Notes: a model not told the origin generated them from the sequence alone. DNA of 64,000 bases from CAYMEV01 sp964389675 [NCBI: uncultured Candidatus Sumerlaeota bacterium] (GCA_964389675.1 CAYMEV010000003.1:78402-142401), one strand, 5' to 3'; shown: positions 34,094 through 43,286, numbered from the stretch's first letter. A program made the numbers and translations.

Positions 34094-34204
34094 AAGGGGG
34101 AGAAAGCAGGAGGGACCCCTTTTGCTTTTCTTCCAGCTGACACGGATTGTCAAATCATAAAAAGGGGACATTTCTATTTTGTTTTGACACAACAGCAGAA
34201 AGAA

Positions 34205-34232
34205 TTGACTTTTATATGACTGTTCTTATAAT
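34205..34232 (+). promoter_or_regulatory. promoter for the ParB-like / SPL-like pair
   Basis: TTGACT (34205-34210), a 16-base spacer and TATAAT (34227-34232), 50 bases before the start codon at 34282. Confidence 0.55.
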
Positions 34233-34281
34233 AAGGCCAGGATAAAAGATGGCTGCCAGCGGCATATAAAGGAAAAACAGA

Positions 34282-35181
34282 ATGAAGCACAGGCCCGAAG
34301 CGGTGGAAGTGAAGATAAAGGATATTGATCAGGAATCAATATTCTATTTTGGCTATTTCACTGGCATATTGCCAGCAGAAACAGATGCAGCAAAATTGGG
34401 TTTTGTCTATAATCCCCTGGTCATGGAAAAAGGAAGCAGCCTTTTTCTTGTTTCGGGAGGGAAAAGGCTGGCATACCTGAAAGGCATTTCAGCAGAATTA
34501 TGCTGTGTTTATATCTACAGGGATCTTGAGAAACAGGATATACCTGAAATATTCCTTAATGAAAACAGGCACCGTTTCATAAACTCCGTGGAAATCAGCA
34601 AAATGACCAGCTATTGTGAAAAAATGGCCGTCTCAGTTGAACCTTATGTGAAAAGCAGGATTAAAAGAGACAGCATTATTGAACTAAGCAGAAGGATACT
34701 GGATCTCAAAAAGGAAAATAAGGATTTCCTTTCACGGAATTCAATCCCATTCAATGACCTGGAGATGCTGATCTATTTCTCTGATAACAAGGCAGGCAGG
34801 GTTCTTGACAGTTTGAGCAGGTTCACTATAAACGGGCATAAAATGAAGCAGATCCTTTTCAATATATATAAAGCAGGCCTTAGCAGGAATTTTTCTGATA
34901 TTTTAGATGATATTGACAGCATGGCGTCGCTGGAAGATGTTATCAGTTTTCTGAATGGCCAGGTCAATCCGTTTTCTTCAAAAAAGAAAAGCTCCCTGGA
35001 ACTCCATAAAAAGAATATAAGGAAGAAATATAATATAGATCTGGATTTTGACCCTAATTTTGAGGATGATAAAATAAGGCTTGGAGTAAATTTCAAAGAT
35101 GTTCAAAGCCTTCAGTACCTTCTCAAGGATGAGCATTTCAGATCTTTTATCTCGGATTATATTGAATTCAAAGATGAGTAA
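34282..35181 (+). CDS. ParB/Srx-fold N-terminal domain protein
   Basis: A 299-residue protein. The first 90 residues look like a ParB/sulfiredoxin-type domain (VKIKDIDQES at the start, YNPLVMEKGSSLFLVSGGKR, then FLNENRHRFINSVEIS). The remainder is helical without a recognised DNA-binding motif, although a helix-turn-helix is possible near 130-200. Its stop overlaps the start of the spore-photoproduct-lyase-like gene by eight bases. The two are therefore translated together, and the protein may guide that enzyme to DNA. It is not the chromosomal ParB by context. Confidence 0.6.
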   Translation: MKHRPEAVEVKIKDIDQESIFYFGYFTGILPAETDAAKLGFVYNPLVMEKGSSLFLVSGGKRLAYLKGISAELCCVYIYRDLEKQDIPEIFLNENRHRFINSVEISKMTSYCEKMAVSVEPYVKSRIKRDSIIELSRRILDLKKENKDFLSRNSIPFNDLEMLIYFSDNKAGRVLDSLSRFTINGHKMKQILFNIYKAGLSRNFSDILDDIDSMASLEDVISFLNGQVNPFSSKKKSSLELHKKNIRKKYNIDLDFDPNFEDDKIRLGVNFKDVQSLQYLLKDEHFRSFISDYIEFKDE

Positions 35182-36205
35182 TCTCAAGGCCTTTATAAAA
35201 AAGGATACAAAAAATACCAGGGTACTGGAAAGAATAAGGGATAGCATATCCGATATTGAATATATCAGGGATAAATCAGAGATAATATCTGAATCTGACA
35301 GCATCAGTGCAAAAAGAATAATTTATATTGAAGACGGTGATGGGGAATTAATAGAAAAATGCCCGGGTACTCTCTATTCCAGGTGCTGCAATTATTATGT
35401 AATAAAGAATATCATAAACTGTCCCATGGTATGCTCCTACTGCTATCTTCAGACTTTTCTGAATCAGGATTATATAACAGTTTATACAGATATTGACAGT
35501 ATCATCTGCAGTTTAGAGAAGAAATCAAAAGAGCTGGGCAGAATACGAATAGGTACTGGTGAATACTCTGATTCATTTGCCCTGGAGGCTGAGACTGGCT
35601 ATACTGAATTCCTGACACAATACTGCCAGGATAAACCAGGCATAACAATGGAATTCAAGACCAAATATGCAGGTATAGAGCCATTTCCAAACAAAAGGGG
35701 GAATATTATCTATGGAGTTACATTTGAGCCTGAGATCATAAGAGATGAAGAAGAGGAGAATACAAGCAGCATTCAGGATAGAATAGGTTTTCTCCAAAGG
35801 GCGATAGAAAAAAACAATAAAGTAGCCCTTCATTTTGACCCTATAATTTTTACCGATGACTGCTTTTCTTTATACGAGCAGCTTATTAGAGGAATATCGA
35901 AGCATATAGAAGAAAAGCATATAGCCTATATAAGCCTGGGGTGCATGCGTTTTTCCAAGGGCCTCATAAACAATCTTCTGGATAAATTCCCTAAATCAAG
36001 GATCCTTCAGGGAGAGTATATTCTGTGTAGAGATACTAAGTACAGGTATCCCAGGGAGATAAGAGTATCGATCTTTAAGAATATACTTAAAATGATTAGA
36101 AAAAGGTATAAAAATGCACCTGTTTATTTATGCATGGAGAACAAAACTGTCTGGAGCATGGTATATAAAGAATATGGGTCTTTTTCTGATTCATTGTTCT
36201 CATAA
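35174..36205 (+). CDS. spore-photoproduct-lyase-like radical SAM protein
   Basis: About 343 residues from the ATG at 35174, which overlaps the upstream stop; a start 75 bases earlier would lie deep inside that gene. The cluster motif is CPMVCSYCYLQ with C83, C87 and C90. The YCYLQ ending is the SPL-family wording. Later blocks such as RIGTGEYSDSFALE, YGVTFEPEII and YISLGCMRF also follow SPL, which repairs the thymine dimer of spores using SAM. The host is apparently a diderm, so a role in general UV repair or another DNA reaction is possible. The partner is the ParB-like protein. Confidence 0.75.
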   Translation: MSNLKAFIKKDTKNTRVLERIRDSISDIEYIRDKSEIISESDSISAKRIIYIEDGDGELIEKCPGTLYSRCCNYYVIKNIINCPMVCSYCYLQTFLNQDYITVYTDIDSIICSLEKKSKELGRIRIGTGEYSDSFALEAETGYTEFLTQYCQDKPGITMEFKTKYAGIEPFPNKRGNIIYGVTFEPEIIRDEEEENTSSIQDRIGFLQRAIEKNNKVALHFDPIIFTDDCFSLYEQLIRGISKHIEEKHIAYISLGCMRFSKGLINNLLDKFPKSRILQGEYILCRDTKYRYPREIRVSIFKNILKMIRKRYKNAPVYLCMENKTVWSMVYKEYGSFSDSLFS

Positions 36206-36210
36206 AATAA

Positions 36211-36238
36211 TTGAACAAAATAATAATCAGTATATAAT
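36211..36238 (+). promoter_or_regulatory. promoter for the pseudokinase-TonB_C gene
   Basis: TTGAAC (36211-36216), 16 bases, TATAAT (36233-36238). Transcription would start close to the GGAGGG ribosome site at 36247. Confidence 0.55.
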
Positions 36239-36259
36239 AGGCACATGGAGGGCCTGAAT

Positions 36260-38248
36260 ATGGAAAACGAAAGATTCAAGGGATATATACTTTTCGAAAA
36301 ATTCAGGAAGACTGAACTTATCGAGAGTTACAGGGGTGTAATGCCCAGTGCAAACCCTGCGCATGACCAGATTGACCTGCTGAATACTCAGCTGAGTTCC
36401 AATGCAAAATTCTGCAATATTCTTTCTGAGCACATGGAGAAGATAAAAAGAAATACCGACCTTCAGGGTATTTTTAAGATCAAGGAATCTGGCACCTTTG
36501 ATGACCATTTCTATGTTGTGAAGGATTATAAGAAAGCAAAAAGCCTGAAAGATATAATCACTGAGTCAAATGAGCAATACTTTCCGATCAATCTCGACCA
36601 TTCAGTTTATATAGTCAGACAGCTCTCTGCCTTTTTCCAGTATATCCTTGCCAATGTGGACAAAGGGACTGTCCTTTATTTTATTGATCCCGAGGATATA
36701 ATAATTACCTTTGAGGGAGAGATTTTCCAGGATAATCTTTATCTTGCCGATGCTATCACCCAGACATTCGGTAAAAGCATTCCCAGATTCGGGAATTCAG
36801 TGTCCTATTTTGCCCCTGAATACATAAGCAAAGGAATAATCAGCGAAAAGAACATTATTTTTTCTCTTGGGGCGGTCTTCTATGAGATATTAAGCAATAA
36901 AAGGCTTATGCCTGATAATATTGATGAATTTAAGAAATCCCTGGATTCTTTTTCATACCCTGAAGAAAGTGATTTTGAGGAGACAATTGACCAGCAGCTT
37001 CTGGATATTCTGACCAAGATGATACAGATAGACCCCGATGAGAGGTATGAAGACCTGAATGCCCTTCAGGCAGACCTTGATGAGTATATAGAGGAAGGTG
37101 ATTTTTCACCGACGACCTTCCATTTTGTATTCTTTCTTGAGACGCTTTTCAGGGAATATACCGAGAAGCTTCCGAAGGTTATGGAGCAGGAGATAGAAGA
37201 AGCCAAGCACCTTGAGCTGGAAGCAATAAGGGAATCTGAAGAGGAAATGCTTCAGCAGAAGATGGAAGAAACAAAGAAAGAGAGCAAATTCCCTGTACTT
37301 CCAGTGGTCATAGTGCTTCTTTTTATCGGCCTTATTATAGTGGGCCTTACATTGCCGAGAGCATGGAAAGATGAGGCTGAGGCCATGCTTGAGGAGAAGA
37401 AGAAGGAACTTGAAAAGGCACAGACATATGACCAGACAGAACCTGCAGAAGTCCCTGCAGAAGTGGATACTGAGCCTGCAGAGCCCGATGAGGATTCAGG
37501 CCAGACAGAGCCTGTTGTTACTGAGCCCCCTGTACAGCCTGAAGACATAACAGAAGAGCCTCCGGTACAGGATGATGCGGAACAGAGGAGGCTGGAAGCA
37601 GAAAGGGCTGAAAGAGAGAGGATCGAACGGGAAAGAAGGGAACAGGAGAGGCTTGCTCAGGAGCAGGCGGAGAAGGATCAGGCTGAAAAGGATAGGCTTG
37701 ACCGTGAAGAAAAACAGAAACTGGAAAGGATAGATAATCTGGTACAGACTGCACAGTCACAAATAGCAGATAAGAATATTGATGAAGCAAAAAAATCTGT
37801 TTCCAGCATACTGGAGATCGATCCGGAGAACGAAAAGGCAAATGATCTCAGCATTGAGATTGATAAGATAGAAAGAGACCTGTCCAAACAGCGCAGGGCA
37901 GAGCTTGTAAAAATCCCTATCAACATATCAGAGGCAGATACAGAACCGACTCTTATAAACAGTCCCCGCATAGACCTGCGGCAGGTCGAGGGGCGAATAC
38001 CCCGGGATATCCTCAGGGACCTTAAGAACAGGGTAAACAGAATAACTGTAAGGATGCTTGTATCAGAAAATGGGGATGTAGAGTCTGTTGAGGAAATATT
38101 TGTGCAGAAGTCTGTTTATGGGACATTTGAGAGGACAGGATTGATCGCGGAGATCGATAAGCAGATAAGGTCAGCGAAATATACACCTGCTATTAAGGAT
38201 GGGATGAAAAGGAAGTGTTATGTGACACTGACATTTCCCTGGAATTAA
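36260..38248 (+). CDS. pseudokinase - membrane helix - TonB C-terminal domain protein
   Basis: About 662 residues. The start is the ATG at 36260, seven bases after GGAGGG; the ATG at 36245 is before that site. The N-terminal 275 residues have a protein-kinase-like layout (SVSYFAPEYISKGIIS as the APE region, FSLGAVFYEILSNK, then DPDERYEDL). The catalytic HRD and DFG motifs are missing, so it is a pseudokinase. One helix crosses the membrane (about 345-365). A Pro/Glu-rich stretch and a charged coiled coil (about 400-500) lead to a C-terminal TonB-type domain (about 575-662: RITVRMLVSENGDVESVEEI, ...AKYTPAIKDG). It could pass cytoplasmic signals to the outer membrane. Confidence 0.75.
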   Translation: MENERFKGYILFEKFRKTELIESYRGVMPSANPAHDQIDLLNTQLSSNAKFCNILSEHMEKIKRNTDLQGIFKIKESGTFDDHFYVVKDYKKAKSLKDIITESNEQYFPINLDHSVYIVRQLSAFFQYILANVDKGTVLYFIDPEDIIITFEGEIFQDNLYLADAITQTFGKSIPRFGNSVSYFAPEYISKGIISEKNIIFSLGAVFYEILSNKRLMPDNIDEFKKSLDSFSYPEESDFEETIDQQLLDILTKMIQIDPDERYEDLNALQADLDEYIEEGDFSPTTFHFVFFLETLFREYTEKLPKVMEQEIEEAKHLELEAIRESEEEMLQQKMEETKKESKFPVLPVVIVLLFIGLIIVGLTLPRAWKDEAEAMLEEKKKELEKAQTYDQTEPAEVPAEVDTEPAEPDEDSGQTEPVVTEPPVQPEDITEEPPVQDDAEQRRLEAERAERERIERERREQERLAQEQAEKDQAEKDRLDREEKQKLERIDNLVQTAQSQIADKNIDEAKKSVSSILEIDPENEKANDLSIEIDKIERDLSKQRRAELVKIPINISEADTEPTLINSPRIDLRQVEGRIPRDILRDLKNRVNRITVRMLVSENGDVESVEEIFVQKSVYGTFERTGLIAEIDKQIRSAKYTPAIKDGMKRKCYVTLTFPWN

Positions 38249-38736
38249 GGCTTAGAGTCTATAGGATGTATTTTCCAGTCCTTTTCAGGATAATACTCTT
38301 CAACAGGATTATCCTTATATTTTAATACAACCCTTGTTATGCCGGCATTGGCGATGTTTGCCCTGCATTGGTTGCATATGCTGTGGTGCCCGCATATATA
38401 GATGGTCGTTCCCTTAGTTGAGTGCCCGTTTCTTGCGGCAAGCGAAATTGCATTTGATTCGGCATGAGAGCCTACAGCCCGGCACCTTTCCAGCTGAGTC
38501 CCGGAGGGTATCTTATGACGATCTCTGTAGCAGTACCCAATTTCCAGGCAGTTTTTCTGATATTGAGGGGCTCCATTGTAGCCTGTAGAAATAATATCCT
38601 TATTGTTCACTATAATTGCCCCGACCTTATTTCTGAAACATGATGATCTCGAACCCACAAGCCGGGCAATGCTCAGGAAATATTCGTCCCATGTCGGCCT
38701 TTTATCCAGTGAGGCTTTATTTTGTTTATCTTCCAT
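38245..38736 (-). CDS. dCMP deaminase family protein (ComEB-like)
   Basis: A 163-residue zinc deaminase that converts dCMP to dUMP for thymidylate synthesis. The zinc and catalytic motif HAESNAI (with the proton-shuttling Glu) is near residue 90. The partner cysteines are in HSICNQCRANI. A further Cys/His set in the 55-75 region (CYRDRHKIPSG) is typical of the group with a structural zinc. The length is normal. It is convergent with the pseudokinase gene (four-base overlap) and divergent from the HDOD gene. Confidence 0.88.
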   Translation of the reverse strand: MEDKQNKASLDKRPTWDEYFLSIARLVGSRSSCFRNKVGAIIVNNKDIISTGYNGAPQYQKNCLEIGYCYRDRHKIPSGTQLERCRAVGSHAESNAISLAARNGHSTKGTTIYICGHHSICNQCRANIANAGITRVVLKYKDNPVEEYYPEKDWKIHPIDSKP

Positions 38737-38778
38737 TTAATAAAGGATACCAGCATTCAGTTATTAGTCAAAAATTAA

Positions 38779-38798
38779 ATATTTATTGCAATAAATAT
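38779..38798. repeat. perfect 20-base palindrome between divergent genes
   Basis: ATATTTATTG followed directly by CAATAAATAT is a perfect palindrome. It lies midway between the dCMP deaminase start (38736) and the HDOD gene start (38843). It is a good candidate for a regulator site controlling one or both genes. Confidence 0.55.
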
Positions 38799-38842
38799 AA
38801 TTTGCTGTATCCTAAAAAACAGATAATTATCGGAGGTTATAA

Positions 38843-39697
38843 TTGGAACAGCATACCTACAGCTATGCCATGCTTTCACGGCTGAAGAATATTCCGACGC
38901 TTCCGATGATCATCGATAAGCTTCTGGAGATCCCTTCAATTGACTATTCCATAAAGGATATAATTAAGGTTATTGAGATAGACCAGTCCATTGCCTCAAA
39001 GATCCTTAAATTATCCAATTCTGTCTTTTTCGGTTTTTCAAGGAAGATATCCAGCCTGGCGGAAGCTGTCAGCCTTATGGGTATTGATACAATAAAGGCA
39101 ATTGCCCTTGCTACACCTATATTTGATAATGAAAGCTTCGAAAAATTCAGCAGGGATAATATTGAGATCCGGAAGCTCTGGCTTCATACTTCAGTATGTG
39201 CATTTTTAGCAAGGCATATCTGGAACAGGATCGGCATAAGGGAATTTGACTCAGGCACTGTTTTTGCATCTGCCTTGTTTCACGATATAGGTAAATTCTT
39301 CTTTTTGCTGATGTATCCTGAGGAATATCCGAAAATACTGCTTGACTCAGATGCTGAAAAAAAGAACACAAAGTTCTATGAAGAGGAAAGGCTGGGCATT
39401 GACCATGCATTGCTGACATCAATGATATTTGATAAATGGAACTTTCCGCATTCACTGTTCGTTCCGATAAAATTCCATCATAACCTCAATAATATACCAA
39501 ATATCTACCAGAAGGTAGCGATAGTTATTAATGCATGTGATAAGCTTTCCTGGAATACAGGCTATGGATTCATGGGAAGCTGTGACGATGATCAGGAGTC
39601 ATTAAAAGAGATAGGAGAACAGACCCTGCAGGATGCGATCCTTTATCTGGAAAATAATATAGAGGATATCAGAGGGATATCTGATTTCATATCATAG
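38843..39697 (+). CDS. HDOD domain signalling protein
   Basis: A 284-residue cytoplasmic protein starting at TTG behind CGGAGG. The HDOD domain fills about 10-215: LKNIPTLPMIIDKLLEIPS, IDQSIASKILKLSNSVFFGF, LALFHDIGKFFFLL (as SALFHDIGK) and FPHSLFVPIKFHH. Some HDOD proteins lack the full HD metal site; here HDIGK is present, so hydrolase activity is possible. HDOD proteins often relay signals in motility and c-di-GMP networks. It is followed after seven bases by a GAF/PAS protein with which it probably works. Confidence 0.87.
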   Translation: MEQHTYSYAMLSRLKNIPTLPMIIDKLLEIPSIDYSIKDIIKVIEIDQSIASKILKLSNSVFFGFSRKISSLAEAVSLMGIDTIKAIALATPIFDNESFEKFSRDNIEIRKLWLHTSVCAFLARHIWNRIGIREFDSGTVFASALFHDIGKFFFLLMYPEEYPKILLDSDAEKKNTKFYEEERLGIDHALLTSMIFDKWNFPHSLFVPIKFHHNLNNIPNIYQKVAIVINACDKLSWNTGYGFMGSCDDDQESLKEIGEQTLQDAILYLENNIEDIRGISDFIS

Positions 39698-39704
39698 AAA
39701 AATA

Positions 39705-41282
39705 ATGGATACAAAAAAAATTATGAATAACGAAACAAAACAGATCGTATTTGAAGACCTTTATTCAATGGTAAGCTCATTGCCTGCCGGTCAGATCTCA
39801 TTCCCTGAAATTGCATTGAATATAATTAATATATTCGTTGACAAGGGTATTGCTGAAAATTCATCGATATACCTGAAAGATGAGGAAAGCAATAAGCTGT
39901 ACCTTGTGGCAGCGCGCGACAAAAGCAGGCGTGCTTTTACTGCAAGCAATATAAAGCTTTACAGCGGTGCAAGAGACCTCCCCTTCAAATGGTTCTTTGA
40001 AGAAGGCGAAGGTATTGCGGGTTCGGCGCATGTAAACAAGAAAGCTGTATATGTCCCTGACCTGGACAAGGACAGGAGGTTTGTCGGCAGTGTAACCGCA
40101 AGAAAGAAGCTGCTTGTCCTTCCCCTTCTTATAGGCAAGGAATCAATAGGGATAATGAATATATCAACAACGGGGCAGGGTCTGTCTGATCCATCCGTCA
40201 GGGACTCAATTGAAAAATTAAGCAGATTCTATGCTCTGCTGATTCACTTTTCAAAGGTCTATTCAAAGTACCTTACTGCATCTTTCCTGCTTTCATCACT
40301 GATCCAGTATACTGACAAGGCTATCCTGATGCTGGACAAGGAGGACAGGATCATAGATTTTAATAATACCGCCTCCAATATATTTCCGGTAAAATCCAAT
40401 GACCTTTTAGGAATGAGAACATCCTCTTTCAATCCCAAAAGTGAAGAAAAGCTTAAAGACTATATCAGGGATGTCTTTGGGTCCAAGACCCTTCTTTGTG
40501 ATAAGATACTGTCGAACAAGGGGATTATTTCACAGATACCTTTTGATGACCTTGATAACAAGGTCATTATAAAGGCAATAAAGGAGTTTCCTGACGGTAA
40601 ATTTATAATATTTGATATTGTCAGGCTTAAGGTCATTAACAAGAGTGAAGAATCAATCGGCAGTGTTGAAATATGGAGTACCTATCAAAAGGAGGCTGAT
40701 CAGAAAAAATCAACTATACCGCTTGTTGACAGCGGGAAAATAAACAGGATCATCAGCAGGATGAATCTGATCAAAAATGAGATTGAAGCGGGGAAGGTCA
40801 ACAGGGAATTCCTTCTGAAGCATATCAATACATCTGCATTAGAGATGAAAGGAATACTGGAGCCGGGTAGTTACAGGAACCTGAACACACTTATCAATAC
40901 ATCTTTCAGGATCTATAATGACCATAATAACCTGGGGATGACATATTTTTCAAATATCCCTCATACAGTAAGCATGGAATATCTTCCATACAAGATCATA
41001 CAGCTCTTTTACCTGATTATTGATATTGTCGTTCAGTTCGGCAACCCTTCCAAGCCTGTAAACATTAAATACCTTATGCAGGATTCCAAACACGATACTC
41101 CCCAGATTATGCTGATCATTTCTAATGATGACCTGCATATCCCAAAAAGATTCATGAATGAATTCAGCATAACGCATAGAGAACTGCGAAGCCTCCTTGA
41201 GGAACTGAATGCAGATATAGATATAGTAAAGAATGAAGAATTATCGTCCGTTTCGCTAAGCTTTGGAAATAATCAGTATTAA
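39705..41282 (+). CDS. GAF-PAS sensor with degenerate kinase-like C-terminus
   Basis: A 525-residue cytoplasmic protein. A GAF domain covers about 15-185 (WFFEEGEGIAGSAHVNKKAV, VLPLLIGKESIGIMNIS). A PAS domain covers about 200-310 (LDKEDRIIDFNNTASNIFP). The C-terminal 180 residues look like a histidine-kinase ATPase fold (LFYLIIDIVVQFGNP in the N-box place). However, I see no phospho-His motif and no G-boxes, so it is probably not an active kinase. It sits between the HDOD gene and an HprK-like gene in a compact unit. Confidence 0.7.
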   Translation: MDTKKIMNNETKQIVFEDLYSMVSSLPAGQISFPEIALNIINIFVDKGIAENSSIYLKDEESNKLYLVAARDKSRRAFTASNIKLYSGARDLPFKWFFEEGEGIAGSAHVNKKAVYVPDLDKDRRFVGSVTARKKLLVLPLLIGKESIGIMNISTTGQGLSDPSVRDSIEKLSRFYALLIHFSKVYSKYLTASFLLSSLIQYTDKAILMLDKEDRIIDFNNTASNIFPVKSNDLLGMRTSSFNPKSEEKLKDYIRDVFGSKTLLCDKILSNKGIISQIPFDDLDNKVIIKAIKEFPDGKFIIFDIVRLKVINKSEESIGSVEIWSTYQKEADQKKSTIPLVDSGKINRIISRMNLIKNEIEAGKVNREFLLKHINTSALEMKGILEPGSYRNLNTLINTSFRIYNDHNNLGMTYFSNIPHTVSMEYLPYKIIQLFYLIIDIVVQFGNPSKPVNIKYLMQDSKHDTPQIMLIISNDDLHIPKRFMNEFSITHRELRSLLEELNADIDIVKNEELSSVSLSFGNNQY

Positions 41283-41290
41283 GAAGCTAT

Positions 41291-42097
41291 ATGAATTATA
41301 CAGTGCATCTGATGTCATTTTATCTTGATATCTTCTTTCCCCCGATATTAAAAGAAACTGTTGATAACAGATTATCCAGTTTCCGGAAGGATGTCAGCAG
41401 CAGTGACAATAGAATAACAGTTGAACTTGAGCTTCAGGAGGAGAGACTGCCTGTTCAGTCATTGATCCCGTATGCTCTGATTAGAAACGGCAGAATAGAG
41501 TTTTTCCGCTATGATATGGAAGGGCACATCAGTATTCCTGATAGATATCTTCACCTGAAGCTGCTGAACAATATATACAGCTTCGATACTGCACTCAGGG
41601 TCATATTCTCGCTTCTTCTCATTCAGAATGGAGGGTTTCTGATCCATTCAAGCTCTGTTTCAGTGGGGCAGAAAGGAATTCTTTTTATCGGAGTGTCTGG
41701 ATCGGGCAAAACGACAATTGCCCATCTGAACAGGGAAAATAAGATCCTTAGTGATGAGATATCAGCAGTTGTGAAAGAAGGAGGAAAATACTACCTGTAC
41801 GGAAATACCTTTTTCAGCGATCTTGAGGAAATAGGGCATGACTGTTCTGCAGAACTGAAGCAGATATATTTCCTGAATAAAGCGCCCTATGATGATATAA
41901 AGCCTATAGTTAAAGCTGATGCACTAAAAATGATCTTAAGGAATGTCATGAATTTTTCAAAAGAGGCTGCTTTCTCTGAGATGATCCTGAACAATGCCTT
42001 AAGTATACTCCGTTCAGCAGGTGCTGACAATATATATTTTCTGCCTCACAGGGAGATATATAAGAAAATTTATGAACATTTATCAATTGAAAACTGA
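41291..42097 (+). CDS. HprK-like P-loop protein
   Basis: A 268-residue protein with a Walker A GVSGSGKTT at about 134-142. It is preceded by GGFLIHSSSVSVGQKGILFI and followed by LSDEISAVV. This arrangement (strand with His-Ser-Ser, P-loop, then Ser-Asp-Glu) is that of HPr kinase/PEP-carboxykinase-fold proteins commonly annotated as serine-kinase-like. It lacks the HPrK C-terminal capsid motif, so the true substrate is unknown. It may be a small-molecule or protein Ser kinase in the same unit as the GAF/PAS and TlpA-like genes. Confidence 0.65.
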   Translation: MNYTVHLMSFYLDIFFPPILKETVDNRLSSFRKDVSSSDNRITVELELQEERLPVQSLIPYALIRNGRIEFFRYDMEGHISIPDRYLHLKLLNNIYSFDTALRVIFSLLLIQNGGFLIHSSSVSVGQKGILFIGVSGSGKTTIAHLNRENKILSDEISAVVKEGGKYYLYGNTFFSDLEEIGHDCSAELKQIYFLNKAPYDDIKPIVKADALKMILRNVMNFSKEAAFSEMILNNALSILRSAGADNIYFLPHREIYKKIYEHLSIEN

Positions 42098-42128
42098 ATA
42101 ATATATAAAACAAATGGAGGTTATAACT

Positions 42129-43286
42129 GTGAAAAGGAACATTATCCTGATCTTTATCGTGCTTTCTTTTGCATCTGCCATGTTCAGCCAGGATGCAGCC
42201 CTGTCAGACAGATACTCTGATTTTCAGGCTAAGATGAACGATGAGTATGCAAATATAAAAAGCCAGGAAGAATACTCGGTCTTTGTGGATAATTACAAGA
42301 AAGGGCTTTCCCAGCTTATTAAGGATACTGATTATAAAAAGCTTGATACCGGGGATTATTTAACATATCTGGAAATTAAAATGATACTTGAAAAATATGA
42401 GGGCATGAATGATATAATCATATATGGAGAGAAAAAATATCCTGACACCTTAAACGAGATATTGCTCGTTAAAGCTGACCTGATGGCTAATACCGGAGAA
42501 CCCGGAAAAGCGGTCTTAATAATCGATGATATCAAAAAGAGGGACATGGATTTTATTAAAAGCAACCTTGATGATATATTTGACATAATGTCAGTACTTT
42601 CCTCAGAGGAATTTTATGAAGAAGCCTATAAGCTCAGGGATTATTTTCTCCTGGGAAAGCTGACAGACAGATACCAGTATTATATGTCAGGCATGATAAG
42701 CTCTGTTTTCCTCAGCCTGGACAAGATTGAAGAAGCAAAGGCCTATCTGGAGAAGCTTAAAGGCATTTATGAAGATGATGCAGTAAAAAAGGTCATAGAT
42801 AATGAGATCAGCCAGATCTCTCTTATAGGGAAAATGCCGCCTTCAATTGGCCTCGCAGGCAATATAAACGGTGATTCATCCCTCGAGAAGCACAAGGGCA
42901 AGGTCATAATCGTTGATTTCTGGGCGCCATGGTGTAATCCCTGCAGGAAGGCAATACCTCATCTTGTTGAGATCTATAATGAGTACAGGGAAAAAGGGGT
43001 TACAGTAATTGGAATTACACAGCTGTACGGATCATATAATGATGGCAAAACAGCCAGGAAGGATATTGCACCAGAGGAAGAAACCAGCCTGATCAAGGGC
43101 TATATAACCGATAATAATATTGTATATCCAAACGGTATAGCTTCAGGCAGGAGTGAGATAGATAAATATCATGTCATGGGTATTCCGCACCTTGTATTCA
43201 TAGACAGGGAATTTAAGATAAGGCATATTAAGGTCGGCTATATGGAAAAAGAAGCTGTTGTGAAGATAATTGAAGGGCTCTTATAG
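42129..43286 (+). CDS. TlpA-like exported thioredoxin protein
   Basis: About 385 residues from the GTG at 42129, which has a GGAGG site nine bases upstream (the ATG at 42114 overlaps it). A signal peptide (to about residue 20, MFSQ) is followed by a helical, TPR-like region (about 25-240). A TlpA/ResA thioredoxin domain closes the chain (about 245-385), with VDFWAPWCNPCRKAIPHLVE carrying the CNPC redox site and MGIPHLVF the cis-Pro. It should act in the periplasm as a thiol reductase, perhaps in cytochrome or envelope protein maturation. Confidence 0.85.
   Translation: MKRNIILIFIVLSFASAMFSQDAALSDRYSDFQAKMNDEYANIKSQEEYSVFVDNYKKGLSQLIKDTDYKKLDTGDYLTYLEIKMILEKYEGMNDIIIYGEKKYPDTLNEILLVKADLMANTGEPGKAVLIIDDIKKRDMDFIKSNLDDIFDIMSVLSSEEFYEEAYKLRDYFLLGKLTDRYQYYMSGMISSVFLSLDKIEEAKAYLEKLKGIYEDDAVKKVIDNEISQISLIGKMPPSIGLAGNINGDSSLEKHKGKVIIVDFWAPWCNPCRKAIPHLVEIYNEYREKGVTVIGITQLYGSYNDGKTARKDIAPEEETSLIKGYITDNNIVYPNGIASGRSEIDKYHVMGIPHLVFIDREFKIRHIKVGYMEKEAVVKIIEGLL

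Noticed and set aside
37252-37971. Minus-strand Ser/Pro-rich frames
   Set aside because: Mirror images of the Glu/Ala/Pro-rich linker and coiled coil of the pseudokinase-TonB_C gene.
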